Shown in pieces: positions 46,283-55,735 of a DNA stretch of 60,546 bases. The position numbers were made by a program, and so were the translations under genes. Positions within the stretch are counted from its first letter, which is position 1; each line of letters begins with the position of its first letter. Below the pieces are notes generated by a model that saw only the letters and a list, made by a program, of their open reading frames with translations, did not search any database and was not told where the DNA came from. Source of the stretch: an uncultured SAR86 cluster bacterium. Its GTDB lineage: Bacteria; Pseudomonadota; Gammaproteobacteria; Magnimaribacterales; D2472. Location of the stretch: assembly GCA_902595065.1 (NCBI GenBank), contig CACJOM010000002.1, positions 1 to 60,546 on the forward strand. Direction: 5' to 3'.

Positions 46283-47547
46283 TGAATAAAGAACTATCTA
46301 AAACACTAAAAGAGATAGGGTTGAAAGCTCAAAGTGCAAGTGCGGAACTAAACACTGCAGCCAATGATCAAAAAAACATGTTTTTTGACTTTGCCATTAA
46401 ATCAATCAAGGAAAACACTGATGCCATTCTTTCAGCCAATCAAATTGATATTCAAGCAGCAAAAGAGAATGGAAAAGATGAAGCTTTTATTGATCGTTTA
46501 GCTTTGGATGAGAACAGACTCCAAGGAATATGTAATACCTTAGCTGAAATTAAATTATTTGAGGACCCGGTAGGAAAAGAGCTTGCATCTTGGGAAAGAC
46601 CTAATGGTTTAAAAATTTCTAGAGTTTCAACACCTCTTGGAGTGATTGGCTTGATTTTTGAAAGTAGGCCAAATGTTGCAGCGGACGCTGGGGGATTATG
46701 TCTAAAATCTGGTAATGCTGTAATCTTAAGGAGTGGTAAAGATGGGCTGCGATCTGCAACAGCTATTGTAAACAGTCTGCAAAATGCATTAAAAGATGCA
46801 GATCTTCCCAAAGAATGTATTCAAATTGTGCCTTCTGAAAGCAGAGAAGCAGCAACCATGATGCTTGAAGGCCTTAATGGTTCTATAGATGTCATAGTTC
46901 CAAGAGGCGGCAAAAGTCTAGTTGCTGAAGTTGAAAAATCAGCAAAAGTTCCGGTGTTTGGCCATCTAGAGGGCATTTGTCATATTTACGTTGATGAATA
47001 TGCAGACGAAAAAAAAGCTTTATCTGTTTGCTTGAATGCAAAAATGCGCAGAACTGGAATTTGTGGTGCTGTAGAAACAATACTCGTTCATGAAAAAATT
47101 GCAGAAACATTTGTACCAAAGCTTGTTGCATTACTATCTGATGCAAACTGTGAAGTAAGATGCTGTGAGAAAACTGTAAGTCTTGATGCTAGAGCTGTTC
47201 CAGCCTCAACAGAAGATTGGTCTACAGAATATCTCGCTCCAATTATAAGTCTTAAATCTGTATCCAATATTGATGAGGCAATAAGCCATATTGAAAATTT
47301 TGGGACTGGTCACACCGAATCTATTATTAGTGAGAATGAGCACAATCAGTCTATGTTTACCAAATCGATTGATAGCGCAATTGTAATGATTAACGCATCA
47401 ACACAATTTGCTGATGGAGGTGAATTCGGTCTTGGGGGTGAAATAGGTATCGCGACAGGAAAATTCCATGCAAGAGGTCCAGTTGGAGTGGATCAACTCA
47501 CAAGCTTTAAGTATATTGTTTCTGGTGACGGCCAAATAAGAGATTAA
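46282..47547 (+). CDS. proA: Glutamate-5-semialdehyde dehydrogenase
   Basis: About 421 residues of gamma-glutamyl phosphate reductase, with LGVIGLIFESRPNVAADAGGLCLKSGNA-type motif, VPRGGKSLV, the catalytic Cys in RRTGICGAVE and FADGGEFGLGGEIGIAT near the end. It makes glutamate semialdehyde for proline synthesis. The frame is open from 46267, but the ATG at 46282, overlapping the proB stop by one base, is the likely start. It ends 1 nt from the convergent rsmJ stop. Confidence 0.96.
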   Translation: MNKELSKTLKEIGLKAQSASAELNTAANDQKNMFFDFAIKSIKENTDAILSANQIDIQAAKENGKDEAFIDRLALDENRLQGICNTLAEIKLFEDPVGKELASWERPNGLKISRVSTPLGVIGLIFESRPNVAADAGGLCLKSGNAVILRSGKDGLRSATAIVNSLQNALKDADLPKECIQIVPSESREAATMMLEGLNGSIDVIVPRGGKSLVAEVEKSAKVPVFGHLEGICHIYVDEYADEKKALSVCLNAKMRRTGICGAVETILVHEKIAETFVPKLVALLSDANCEVRCCEKTVSLDARAVPASTEDWSTEYLAPIISLKSVSNIDEAISHIENFGTGHTESIISENEHNQSMFTKSIDSAIVMINASTQFADGGEFGLGGEIGIATGKFHARGPVGVDQLTSFKYIVSGDGQIRD

Positions 47548-47548
47548 G

Positions 47549-48280
47549 TTATATATATACATCAAATCTGGTTGTTTTACCTGCAACTTGATAATTAATT
47601 TGAGTGGAAAAAGGTTCTGCTTTAATAGATCTCTTTACAACCATTTTTTTTGCAGGTATCAATTGCAGCAGTTCGAAATCCTCTAAAGAATTATTATTTA
47701 TAGACTCTATTTCCAAGATCTTTGCAATGTAATCTAATTTCCCTGAAGTCAGTGCATTTTTCTTGGTTGATGGATACATAGGATCGAAATAAACCACATC
47801 AAAATTTTTGGCCTGAGCAGCATAAGAGCATGCATTCGTATGAAGAAGATCAAGTTTTTCAAAAATATATTGATCATCACTGCGTCTTAATGCGTCATGA
47901 AGCAAGTAAAACAAAATTTTGCTTTGCTCAAGAGCAGTAACTTTATGACCTAGAGTTAAAAATAGTAAAGTGTCTTGTAACATTCCAGCTGTGCAATCAA
48001 GGATGTTTAATGGTCGATCTGACTTCCCTAAAGCTTTTTTTATAAGCTTTTCGTGATTAGCTCTTTTAACCCGCCATCCTGTTGAACCTGAATTGAAATC
48101 AATCTGAAATTTATTTTTTGATCTAGCCTCAGGATGGAAAAATGATAATCCAGCTTCTGAAAAATAAAGGTAGGGTTGATCAGTTGGTTGCTTACCAATA
48201 ATTAGATTGATTCCGAGATTGCTTGCAATTTCCTCAGCCAAATCTCGAAGATTTGCTGATGGACATATAAGCGGAATCAT
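47549..48280 (-). CDS. rsmJ: 16S rRNA (guanine-1516-N2) methyltransferase
   Basis: A 243-residue RsmJ (YhiQ) with the SAM-binding LNILDCTAGMLQDTLLFLTLG-type region, LLHDALRR and the hallmark VVYFDPMYPSTKKNAL. It methylates G1516 of 16S rRNA. Compared with the family, TAGMLQD replaces the usual TAGLGRD, a change worth noting in the SAM loop. It overlaps uppP by 4 nt as the last gene of a long minus-strand housekeeping run. Confidence 0.9.
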   Translation of the reverse strand: MIPLICPSANLRDLAEEIASNLGINLIIGKQPTDQPYLYFSEAGLSFFHPEARSKNKFQIDFNSGSTGWRVKRANHEKLIKKALGKSDRPLNILDCTAGMLQDTLLFLTLGHKVTALEQSKILFYLLHDALRRSDDQYIFEKLDLLHTNACSYAAQAKNFDVVYFDPMYPSTKKNALTSGKLDYIAKILEIESINNNSLEDFELLQLIPAKKMVVKRSIKAEPFSTQINYQVAGKTTRFDVYI

Positions 48281-49071
48281 ATAAGTAAAAGCAATGCACC
48301 CAAAGCAACTCTATACAGAACAAATGGAGTCATCCCAATTTTTTCTACAAACTGCAAAAAGCTCTTAATGGTAATAAATGCTATGAAAGCTGAGCCAATA
48401 AATCCAGTTAGCATAATCAGCATGTCGCTCAATGCTATTGAATAAGCACCCTTTGCAATCATCAATAGCAAGGCACCCAAGATAGTGGGTATGCTTAAAA
48501 GAAAAGCAAACCTAGAGGTATCTCTAATATTTAATCCTATGATTAATGCTCCAGTTATTGCCATCCCTGATCTAGAGGCTCCTGGAAAAATTGCGAATGC
48601 TTGAAAACAACCTATGATTAACGCTGCAAACAAAGTTAACTCAGCCAAAGATTTTGATTGGCGTGAGGACTTAAAAGCAGCATATAGCAATCCAGCAAAT
48701 ACAAGATTTGCCCAAGCTATTGAGTTAATGTTTGTAGATCTCGACTCAGCAAAATCAGAGGCAATCAATCCAACTAACACAATTGGTAGAGTTGCAACTA
48801 TAAGATTAAGCCCCAACGAGAAATTTTCTTTATTCCTAGATTGTGCCCATGGCGTCCAAGCACGAACTAATTCAAGCAGTTCTTTTTTAAAATAATAAAT
48901 TACAGCAGCCAAGGTTCCAGCATGAACTGATATATCAAATACAATACCAAAATCTTTTGCTCCAAAAAGCAATGACGGAAATAATAAATGCGCTGAGCTT
49001 GAAACAGGTAAAAATTCAGTCAAACCTTGGATCAGGGCAAGAAGCAGTGCAAGAAAAAAATCTGAAATCAT
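48277..49071 (-). CDS. uppP: Undecaprenyl-diphosphate phosphatase
   Basis: A 264-residue membrane protein of the BacA/UppP family with the two active-site segments GLTEFLPVSSSAHL (residues 16-29) and FPGASRSGMAITGAL. It recycles undecaprenyl pyrophosphate for peptidoglycan and polysaccharide synthesis. It overlaps tsaB and rsmJ by 4 nt each. Confidence 0.96.
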   Translation of the reverse strand: MISDFFLALLLALIQGLTEFLPVSSSAHLLFPSLLFGAKDFGIVFDISVHAGTLAAVIYYFKKELLELVRAWTPWAQSRNKENFSLGLNLIVATLPIVLVGLIASDFAESRSTNINSIAWANLVFAGLLYAAFKSSRQSKSLAELTLFAALIIGCFQAFAIFPGASRSGMAITGALIIGLNIRDTSRFAFLLSIPTILGALLLMIAKGAYSIALSDMLIMLTGFIGSAFIAFITIKSFLQFVEKIGMTPFVLYRVALGALLLLI

Positions 49072-49727
49072 GATTTTTTATAATTTGGAGTTTTAAGATA
49101 AACAGGATTTGCATCTTCTGGCAGGAAACTCTCACCAGTTTCTAAGCTTTGCTTGGCGATAATTGCAATTGGCTCAGCGCTTCCAATTACTTGATTTAAA
49201 AAATGTTGATGATTTTCTGCTTCCGTTGGCCAGCCAGTTCCAACAAAATAGCCATCATCTTTTTTTAATAAGTCTAAGAGCTCATCCATCTGCATAATAC
49301 CCTCAGATATAAGTGGAGTAAGCTTGTGACTATTTTTATGATAACTACAAAAATAGCTTTCTTTTTTATCAGCTTCTAAAGCAACATAAATATTTGCATC
49401 AGCTTCATCAATCCATTGAGAGGCTTCATGCGCTATTGATAAAAGATTTGAAATAGCTATTAGTGGTAATTTTTTAACTTCAGCGATAGCTTTTAAAAAA
49501 GAGGCGGTGATTCTAAGTGCAGTGTAAGAACCTGGACCGCAAGCAAAAGCCATTCCATCAAGACTATCAAAACCTTCTTTTGAATCAAAACCAATTCTGG
49601 TAAAAAGCTTATCCCAATCTGGTCTATCTTTGCGGTCATGAGTTTGAGTAAAAGTATTAACCTCATCATTATGCAGCAAAGATATTGATGAATAATTTCC
49701 GCTGACATCAAGGGATAAAATTTTCAT
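49068..49727 (-). CDS. tsaB: tRNA threonylcarbamoyladenosine synthesis protein TsaB
   Basis: A 219-residue ASKHA-fold protein with the N-terminal ILSLDVSGNYSSISLL and the conserved ACGPGSYTALRI (62-73). TsaB partners with TsaD and TsaE to make t6A37 in ANN-decoding tRNAs. The gene lies 4 nt after adk. Confidence 0.92.
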   Translation of the reverse strand: MKILSLDVSGNYSSISLLHNDEVNTFTQTHDRKDRPDWDKLFTRIGFDSKEGFDSLDGMAFACGPGSYTALRITASFLKAIAEVKKLPLIAISNLLSIAHEASQWIDEADANIYVALEADKKESYFCSYHKNSHKLTPLISEGIMQMDELLDLLKKDDGYFVGTGWPTEAENHQHFLNQVIGSAEPIAIIAKQSLETGESFLPEDANPVYLKTPNYKKS

Positions 49728-49731
49728 TCAA

Positions 49732-50376
49732 TTAAAAATTTTGCTCAATATCCTCAAATACTTTTTCAACTGGTTGCGAGCCATCCACAGCTATGTACTT
49801 AAGAAGGCTCTTGCTTTCTTGAGTCTGATAATAAGCAACCAGTGGCTTGGTTTCATCTTGATAGACTTGCAAGCGATGTTTAACTGTTTCAGGCATATCA
49901 TCTTCTCTTTGAATCAGAGGCTCGCCAGTAACATCATCCAAGCCTTCATTTTTGGGAGGTTGATATACAAGATGATAGTTTCTTCCAGAGCCTGGATGCA
50001 CTCTTCTACCAGACATTCTGTCCACAATCACATCATCATCGACTTTAATTTCAATAACATGAGTAAACTCAATGTTATTTTCAACACATAAATCTGCTTG
50101 ACCCACAGTTCTTATACCACCATCAAATAAAAATCCATTAGCGCAGTCAGCCTGAGCAATTCGATCTAAAATTAACTCAATTATGATTTGGTCAGAAACT
50201 AAAGCTCCAGAATTCATAATATCTGTAACTTTTTTTCCAAGCTCGCTGCCTGAAGCAATGGCTGATCGCAACATATCTCCAGTACTAATTTTAGGGATAC
50301 CCAAAGAGTTACAAATAATATCTGCCTGAGTGCCTTTTCCAGCGCCTGGTGGTCCTAAGAGAAGTATTTTTTTCAT
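49732..50376 (-). CDS. adk: Adenylate kinase
   Basis: A 214-residue adenylate kinase, long form: P-loop GPPGAGKGTQA (8-18), ISTGDMLR, GFLFDGGIRT (family usually has DGFPRT, so FDGGIRT is a variation), DRMSGRRVHPGSGR and the LID domain to DDVTGEPLIQREDD. It interconverts ATP, AMP and ADP. It overlaps acpS by 4 nt. Confidence 0.94.
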   Translation of the reverse strand: MKKILLLGPPGAGKGTQADIICNSLGIPKISTGDMLRSAIASGSELGKKVTDIMNSGALVSDQIIIELILDRIAQADCANGFLFDGGIRTVGQADLCVENNIEFTHVIEIKVDDDVIVDRMSGRRVHPGSGRNYHLVYQPPKNEGLDDVTGEPLIQREDDMPETVKHRLQVYQDETKPLVAYYQTQESKSLLKYIAVDGSQPVEKVFEDIEQNF

Positions 50377-50750
50377 GTTTCTAATACTGCAAATGCAATT
50401 AGATGATTGCTTTCATCGGCTAGACTAACATGGGATTTGGTGATGCCCAAGCCCTCAACATAAGATTTTGCGCCAGCAGATAATATTACTTCGGGTTTGC
50501 CAAGGGAATTTCTCAGTATTTGAATATCTTTAGGAAAAATTGGATCTTTGAATCCTGTTCCAAGAGCTTTAACAAAAGCTTCTTTGCCTGCAAACTGTTT
50601 GCCAAGGTAGTATTGATTTAACCCCTCCTCCAACTGAGCATACTCTTTGAGCTCTTGATCGCCTAAGATTTTCTTAGCAAATGAGGATAAAGATTTCATG
50701 TTTTTAATTCTTTCTAAATCAACTAAATCTGTGCCAATGCCGTAAATCAT
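50373..50750 (-). CDS. acpS: Holo-acyl-carrier-protein synthase
   Basis: A 125-residue AcpS with the magnesium-binding GIGTDLVDLERI (4-15) and GKQFAGKEAFVKALGTG (50-66). It transfers phosphopantetheine from CoA to ACP. The pdxJ gene that often lies between recO and acpS is absent here. Overlaps recO by 4 nt. Confidence 0.95.
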   Translation of the reverse strand: MIYGIGTDLVDLERIKNMKSLSSFAKKILGDQELKEYAQLEEGLNQYYLGKQFAGKEAFVKALGTGFKDPIFPKDIQILRNSLGKPEVILSAGAKSYVEGLGITKSHVSLADESNHLIAFAVLET

Positions 50751-51442
50751 ATTCTAATTTTTTTAAAGAAATCTCTGCTACTTAATTCCCTGCCATCAAG
50801 GCATGCGCCAATAGCAACTTGCAACAATTGTTTCAATTTTAACTTATCAATTCCTTCTAGGGCTCTATTTTTAATTGCTTTAATTTCTTGAGCAGAGAAC
50901 CCATTTGCATCATTGGAACGATGAAAACCCTTTTCAGGTATAAAAGAATATAGAGTGGCCTCTTTAAATTCAGAGTTTTCTTTGCTATCTGTATCAAAAT
51001 TAATCCCATAACCAAGAACATCAAGGAGGTTAAGCTCAAAAACTCTTAAATCAAGATCAGAAATTGCGTCCGCCCTCGCAAGCTCAACAAATTTTTGATA
51101 AAGATCATAGAGCTCCTGGTTTGGAAGCCCTTGAGGCAGAAGTCTCATCATTAACTCATTGACATAAAGGTAGGTATAAAGATCATGCGGTCCTTTGACG
51201 GACTGAGATACAAAATTTGAATCTATCTGAGTCAAGGTCTTCATTTCAGATTTTCCAGTGACAATAATTCTTAGGGCAGAGAATGGAAGCAAGTGGCCAA
51301 AAAACTTTGATCTAGGATTTTTTGCTCCCTTAGCCATAATAGAAATTTTTCCAGATGATTCAGTGAAAACATCTGCAATTATTGATGTATCACCAAAAGA
51401 TCTAGCATGCAAAAGAAAGCAATGCTCCCAATTATGAGGCAT
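50747..51442 (-). CDS. recO: DNA repair protein RecO
   Basis: A 231-residue RecO with the OB-fold N-terminus (CFLLHARSFGDTSIIADVFTE) and FFGHLLPFSALRI. It mediates RecA loading with RecR. Its start overlaps the era end by 11 nt, the usual arrangement in this operon. The zinc-finger cysteines of some RecO proteins are missing, as is common in gammaproteobacteria. Confidence 0.9.
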   Translation of the reverse strand: MPHNWEHCFLLHARSFGDTSIIADVFTESSGKISIMAKGAKNPRSKFFGHLLPFSALRIIVTGKSEMKTLTQIDSNFVSQSVKGPHDLYTYLYVNELMMRLLPQGLPNQELYDLYQKFVELARADAISDLDLRVFELNLLDVLGYGINFDTDSKENSEFKEATLYSFIPEKGFHRSNDANGFSAQEIKAIKNRALEGIDKLKLKQLLQVAIGACLDGRELSSRDFFKKIRI

Positions 51443-52340
51443 CTTGACTGCTGCCTACACCAAGGCTACTCAAATATTGAGCATCATTATTCCAATTCTT
51501 ATTCACTTTAACAAAAGTTTTTAATAAAACTTTTTTATGAATCATTTTTTCAAGTTCAATTCGGGTTTGCTGCCCTATCCTTTTTAAATTTGAGCCCTCA
51601 TGACCAATAACTATGCTTTTTTGGCTATCTCTAGCAACATAAATAATAACTCCAATAGATAACATTTTACCTTCCATTGATTTTGTTTCTACTGCCACAT
51701 AAGTCTCATGAGGCAACTCATCTCCAAGCGATCGAATAATTTTTTCTCTTACAAGCTCGCTAATAAAAAAATTATTAGGAATTTCTTTTTCTTCAGCTTC
51801 TGCTGGATATAAATGATTGTTCTCTGGAAGAGCTTTTTTTATGCATCCTAATAAGTCTTCAATACCATCATGATTTAGTGCTGAGATAGGAACATAATCA
51901 TTAAAAGAATATATGGCATCAAGCTCTTTTATTAATGGCAAAAGATCATTTTTATTTTGCACTTGATCAATTTTATTTAAGACGCAGATGGCAGGAACCT
52001 TTGTCTCTTTAATTTTTTTTAAGACTTGCTTATCTTGATCCTGCAATGAAGTTCTCTGCAAAACAAACAAAACTATATCAGAGTCCTCAATTACGCTTAA
52101 TGCTGAATGATTAAGCACCTTATTTAGGGTTTTGGTTGCCTTAAGATGAATTCCTGGGGTATCCAAAAAAATCATTTGGTGTTCCTTATCAGTCTTCACA
52201 CCAAGTATATTATTTCTGGTTGTTTGTGATTTTCGAGAAGTAATAGATATTTTCTTGTCCAAAATTGTATTCAAGAGAGTTGATTTACCAACATTAGGCT
52301 TACCAACGATAGAAATATAGCCACAAAACTGCTTTTTCAT
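51432..52340 (-). CDS. era: GTPase Era
   Basis: A 302-residue GTPase with G1 GKPNVGKS (13-20), G3 DTPG, G4 NKID and a C-terminal KH domain (IVIGHEGSNLKRIGQQTR). Era binds 16S rRNA during 30S assembly. It overlaps rnc by 4 nt. Confidence 0.97.
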   Translation of the reverse strand: MKKQFCGYISIVGKPNVGKSTLLNTILDKKISITSRKSQTTRNNILGVKTDKEHQMIFLDTPGIHLKATKTLNKVLNHSALSVIEDSDIVLFVLQRTSLQDQDKQVLKKIKETKVPAICVLNKIDQVQNKNDLLPLIKELDAIYSFNDYVPISALNHDGIEDLLGCIKKALPENNHLYPAEAEEKEIPNNFFISELVREKIIRSLGDELPHETYVAVETKSMEGKMLSIGVIIYVARDSQKSIVIGHEGSNLKRIGQQTRIELEKMIHKKVLLKTFVKVNKNWNNDAQYLSSLGVGSSQDAS

Positions 52341-52990
52341 GCTTGATCCAGCGCTAGCAAAATTAACTCTGCAACCTTCTGCTCAGATTCTTTTTTTAAT
52401 GAAGCAGAAGCATGAAAAATCTTACCATTAAACTCAACTTTACAATCAAAACAATTGCCCTCTTTGTTAGATTCAACTAGATACTTAGGAGGCTCATATC
52501 CTTTTGCCTGCAATGCTTCTTGAAGTCTTGATTTAGCATCTTTAAATTCTTTATGTTCATTTATAAGAGAAAATTTTCCTTGAAACAGATGCTGAACAAA
52601 AATTTTACTTTCATCAAAACCCAGCTCAATAAAAATTGCGCCAATGCAGGCTTCTAGAGTTCCTGCATAAATTGAATGCTTGTGAGATTCATCTAATTTG
52701 TGTGTTCCTTTAGAAGTTTGCAGCATGTCTTTACAATCAAATTGAAGAAATATCTCAGCAAGCGATTGTGTGTTAACCAATGATGCTCTTATTTGAGTTA
52801 ATTTACCTTCATTCATTCCTGAAAATTGATTATATAGATACTCAGATATAATAATTTCTAGAACCGCATCCCCTAAAAACTCTAATCTTTCATTATTTTC
52901 TTTTGACGAAATACTTTTATGAACAAAAGCTTGTTTGAATAAAGGCAGGTCCAGATATGACTTCTTGATTATCAGAGAATCTTCACTCAT
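52337..52990 (-). CDS. rnc: Ribonuclease III
   Basis: A 217-residue RNase III with the catalytic signature NERLEFLGDAVLEI (33-46), a second acidic site in ACIGAIFIELGFD, and a C-terminal dsRNA-binding domain (DAKSRLQEALQAKGYEPP). It processes rRNA precursors and double-stranded RNA. It lies 4 nt after lepB. Confidence 0.97.
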   Translation of the reverse strand: MSEDSLIIKKSYLDLPLFKQAFVHKSISSKENNERLEFLGDAVLEIIISEYLYNQFSGMNEGKLTQIRASLVNTQSLAEIFLQFDCKDMLQTSKGTHKLDESHKHSIYAGTLEACIGAIFIELGFDESKIFVQHLFQGKFSLINEHKEFKDAKSRLQEALQAKGYEPPKYLVESNKEGNCFDCKVEFNGKIFHASASLKKESEQKVAELILLALDQA

Positions 52991-52994
52991 ATAC

Positions 52995-53870
52995 TTATTC
53001 TATAAATCCTGTTCTTTCAAATGTTGGCAAGCAAGTCCAGCATTCCCATGTCATCCATATTAACTCTCCAGTACCCATAAAATTTTCTCTAGGAACGAAC
53101 CCAAAGAAACGAGAATCGCTGGAATTATCTCTATTATCTCCCATAACAAAGTAATGATTTGCGGGCACAATAAATTCTTCAGGATATGAAGCGCTGCCTC
53201 CAATGATTCTAATTATTCGATCGGAATTACCCAACGTTTCTTTTAAAAAAGTTTCATCATTAGCAGTTGAAACTAATTCCTGTGGTATGGCTTCACCGTT
53301 AACATAGATCTTTTTATTAAGGTAGCCAACAGTATCTCCAGGCTTTCCAATTAGACGTTTTATGTATGGAACATTTACATGTGGTGGAATAAAAACCACA
53401 ACATCTCCATATTCAGGATCCTCTGAAAAGGCAAATGGGTCGCCAATTCTATTAATCTTAAGACCGTAACTATGTTTATTGACTAGGATGAAGTCCCCAA
53501 CCTTGAGGCCTGGAATCATTGACCCAGAGGGTATTTGATAAGGCTCATAGATAAATGTACGCAGAACAAAGATAAGAAAAACTGGAACAAACCACCCTCT
53601 TCCTGTGGTTTTTAATAAAGTATTTTTACTCAAAATACCAATCATTAAGATAATTAAGCAAATGAATGAACCAATCAGTAAGACTGATCCTAAATCCCCT
53701 GCATTTACAAAAATTCTATAGATCCCTATTAAAGATGCCGTGAGGCCTGCGATATATATAGTTTGCTGAGATTGATCAGTTAATGCGTCTTGTAAGACTT
53801 GATAAATCCAGATGCCTATCAATCCAAATACTGCTAGCAAAGATAATAAAAAGATTGGATCTCCGAACAT
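52995..53870 (-). CDS. lepB: Signal peptidase I
   Basis: A 291-residue signal peptidase with several N-terminal hydrophobic segments, catalytic Ser in PSGSMIPGLKVGD, catalytic Lys in YIKRLIGKPGD and the GDNRDNSSDSRFFGFVP box. The N-terminal region has extra hydrophobic segments (three before residue 105) compared with the two helices of Escherichia coli LepB. It starts at the base where lepA ends (1-nt overlap). Confidence 0.95.
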   Translation of the reverse strand: MFGDPIFLLSLLAVFGLIGIWIYQVLQDALTDQSQQTIYIAGLTASLIGIYRIFVNAGDLGSVLLIGSFICLIILMIGILSKNTLLKTTGRGWFVPVFLIFVLRTFIYEPYQIPSGSMIPGLKVGDFILVNKHSYGLKINRIGDPFAFSEDPEYGDVVVFIPPHVNVPYIKRLIGKPGDTVGYLNKKIYVNGEAIPQELVSTANDETFLKETLGNSDRIIRIIGGSASYPEEFIVPANHYFVMGDNRDNSSDSRFFGFVPRENFMGTGELIWMTWECWTCLPTFERTGFIE

Positions 53871-55660
53871 TATTTCTCTCCAGAATTGAAATAATTTAAA
53901 AACGCTTCTTGCGGTATAGAGACTCTTCCAAACTGTTTCATTTTCTTTTTGCCTTCTTTTTGCTTTTCAAGCAATTTCTTTTTACGCGTGATATCTCCAC
54001 CATAACATTTGGCAGTAACATTCTTTCGCAAAGCTTTCACAGTTTCACGAGAAATAATTTTAGAGCCTAAAGCAACCTGTATGGGTATATCAAACATTTG
54101 ACGAGGAATAAGTTTCTGTAGATTTTTTGCTACCTCTCTTCCGCGACTCATTGCAAAGTCTTTATGGATGATAATTGACAAAGCATCAACAACATCATTA
54201 TTTAGTAAAACGTCTAATTTGATTAAATTGGATGCCTTAAATTCAGTAATGTTATATTCAATTGAAGCATAACCCTTGGTGGTAGATTTAAGCCGATCAA
54301 AAAAATCAATAATAACTTCTGCAAGTGGCATTTCGAAAACAATAGAAACCTGATTACCGAAATATGTCATTTCTTTCTGGGTGCCTCTTTTTTGCGTACA
54401 TAATGTAATTACATTCCCAACATAGTCTTTTGGAGTCAAAATAGTTGCTAAAACATATGGTTCTCTGATTTCATTAACATTACTAAGAGCTGGAAGCTGA
54501 GATGGGCTATCACAATCTAAAACTTCACCATCAGTCTTTACCACTTGATATTGAACGGAGGGAGCCGTGGAAATCAGATTCAAATCGTATTCTCTTTCAA
54601 GTCTCTCTCGAACGACCTCTAAGTGCAAAGTTCCTAAAAAACCACATCTAAATCCAAAACCTAAGGCATCAGAAACCTCAGGTTCATATATCAAAGCAGA
54701 ATCATTTAATACGAGTTTGGAAAGAGCATCTCTAAATTTTTCATACTCATCTGAGTCAACCGTGAACAAGGATGCAAAAACTTTTGGTAGAACCTTTTGA
54801 AATCCTGGCAATGGTTTAGATGTATCATTTTTCGAATCTATAATAGTATCGCCAACAGGTGCCCCTTGAATATTTTTTATACCGGCAACCATGTAGCCAA
54901 CCTGACCAACATTTAATTCTTTTTTTGCAATTTTTTTTGGAGAAAAGATTCCGATTTGATCTGCTAAATATGATTGCTGAGTAGAAAATACTTTGATTTT
55001 TTGACCTTCTTTAATTGAACCGTTTATAACCTTAATCAATGAGACCACTCCTAAGTATGCATCAAACCACGAATCAATAATCAACGCTTCAAAATCAGCA
55101 TTTGGGTCTCCCTCAGGCGGTGGAATTTTGTCCACCAAAAGATCCAATAACTCTTCTATGCCTTGACCAGTTTTCGCGCTTACCAATGGGGCCATGGTCG
55201 CATCAATTCCGATCATATCTTCAATTTCTTGTTTAACTCTATCTGGTTCTGCCTGAGGCAAATCAATTTTATTTATTACGGCCAATACCTCAAGATTTTG
55301 ATCTACTGCGGTATAACAATTAGCTAGCGTTTGAGCTTCAACGCCTTGAGACCCATCAACAACCAATAAAGCTCCCTCACAGGCAGATAATGAACGAGAA
55401 ACTTCATAAGAAAAATCTACATGTCCAGGCGTATCAATAAAATTCAGTTGATAAGTTTGGCCGTCTCTTTCAAAGTCAAGAGTTACAGCTTGTGCTTTTA
55501 TGGTAATTCCGCGCTCTCTTTCGATGTCCATCGAGTCAAGAATTTGCTCTGACATTTCTCTTTGAGAGAGTCCTCCACAATATTCTATCAATCGATCAGA
55601 TAGAGTCGATTTCCCATGATCAATGTGGGCAATAATTGAGAAATTTCTAATATTTTTCAT
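53870..55660 (-). CDS. lepA: Elongation factor 4 (LepA)
   Basis: A 596-residue translational GTPase with [10 protein letters not shown] (11-20), [23 protein letters not shown] and NKIDLP, and the LepA-specific C-terminal domain ending [15 protein letters not shown]. It acts on stalled or mistranslocated ribosomes. Classical lepA-lepB-rnc-era-recO order. A hairpin separates it from degP. Confidence 0.98.
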   Translation of the reverse strand: MKNIRNFSIIAHIDHGKSTLSDRLIEYCGGLSQREMSEQILDSMDIERERGITIKAQAVTLDFERDGQTYQLNFIDTPGHVDFSYEVSRSLSACEGALLVVDGSQGVEAQTLANCYTAVDQNLEVLAVINKIDLPQAEPDRVKQEIEDMIGIDATMAPLVSAKTGQGIEELLDLLVDKIPPPEGDPNADFEALIIDSWFDAYLGVVSLIKVINGSIKEGQKIKVFSTQQSYLADQIGIFSPKKIAKKELNVGQVGYMVAGIKNIQGAPVGDTIIDSKNDTSKPLPGFQKVLPKVFASLFTVDSDEYEKFRDALSKLVLNDSALIYEPEVSDALGFGFRCGFLGTLHLEVVRERLEREYDLNLISTAPSVQYQVVKTDGEVLDCDSPSQLPALSNVNEIREPYVLATILTPKDYVGNVITLCTQKRGTQKEMTYFGNQVSIVFEMPLAEVIIDFFDRLKSTTKGYASIEYNITEFKASNLIKLDVLLNNDVVDALSIIIHKDFAMSRGREVAKNLQKLIPRQMFDIPIQVALGSKIISRETVKALRKNVTAKCYGGDITRKKKLLEKQKEGKKKMKQFGRVSIPQEAFLNYFNSGEK

Positions 55661-55687
55661 CTTCTAATAAATGCATGACTATTCTAT

Positions 55688-55718
55688 AAGAAAAGCTGAT
55701 CTGTTATCAGCTTTTCTT
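55688..55718 (-). terminator. Hairpin between degP and lepA
   Basis: AAGAAAAGCTGAT and ATCAGCTTTTCTT are perfect 13-bp arms around CTGTT. On the minus strand the stem ends in a T-rich CTTTTCTTATAG. It probably ends the sdhE-rpoE-rseA-degP unit, partly or fully. Confidence 0.8.
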
Positions 55719-55735
55719 ATGCATTTAAGATGTAT

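Noticed and set aside
51432..51442. Possible frameshift where era and recO overlap by 11 nt
   Set aside because: Both proteins are complete at full length with normal ends; an overlap here is common in this conserved operon.
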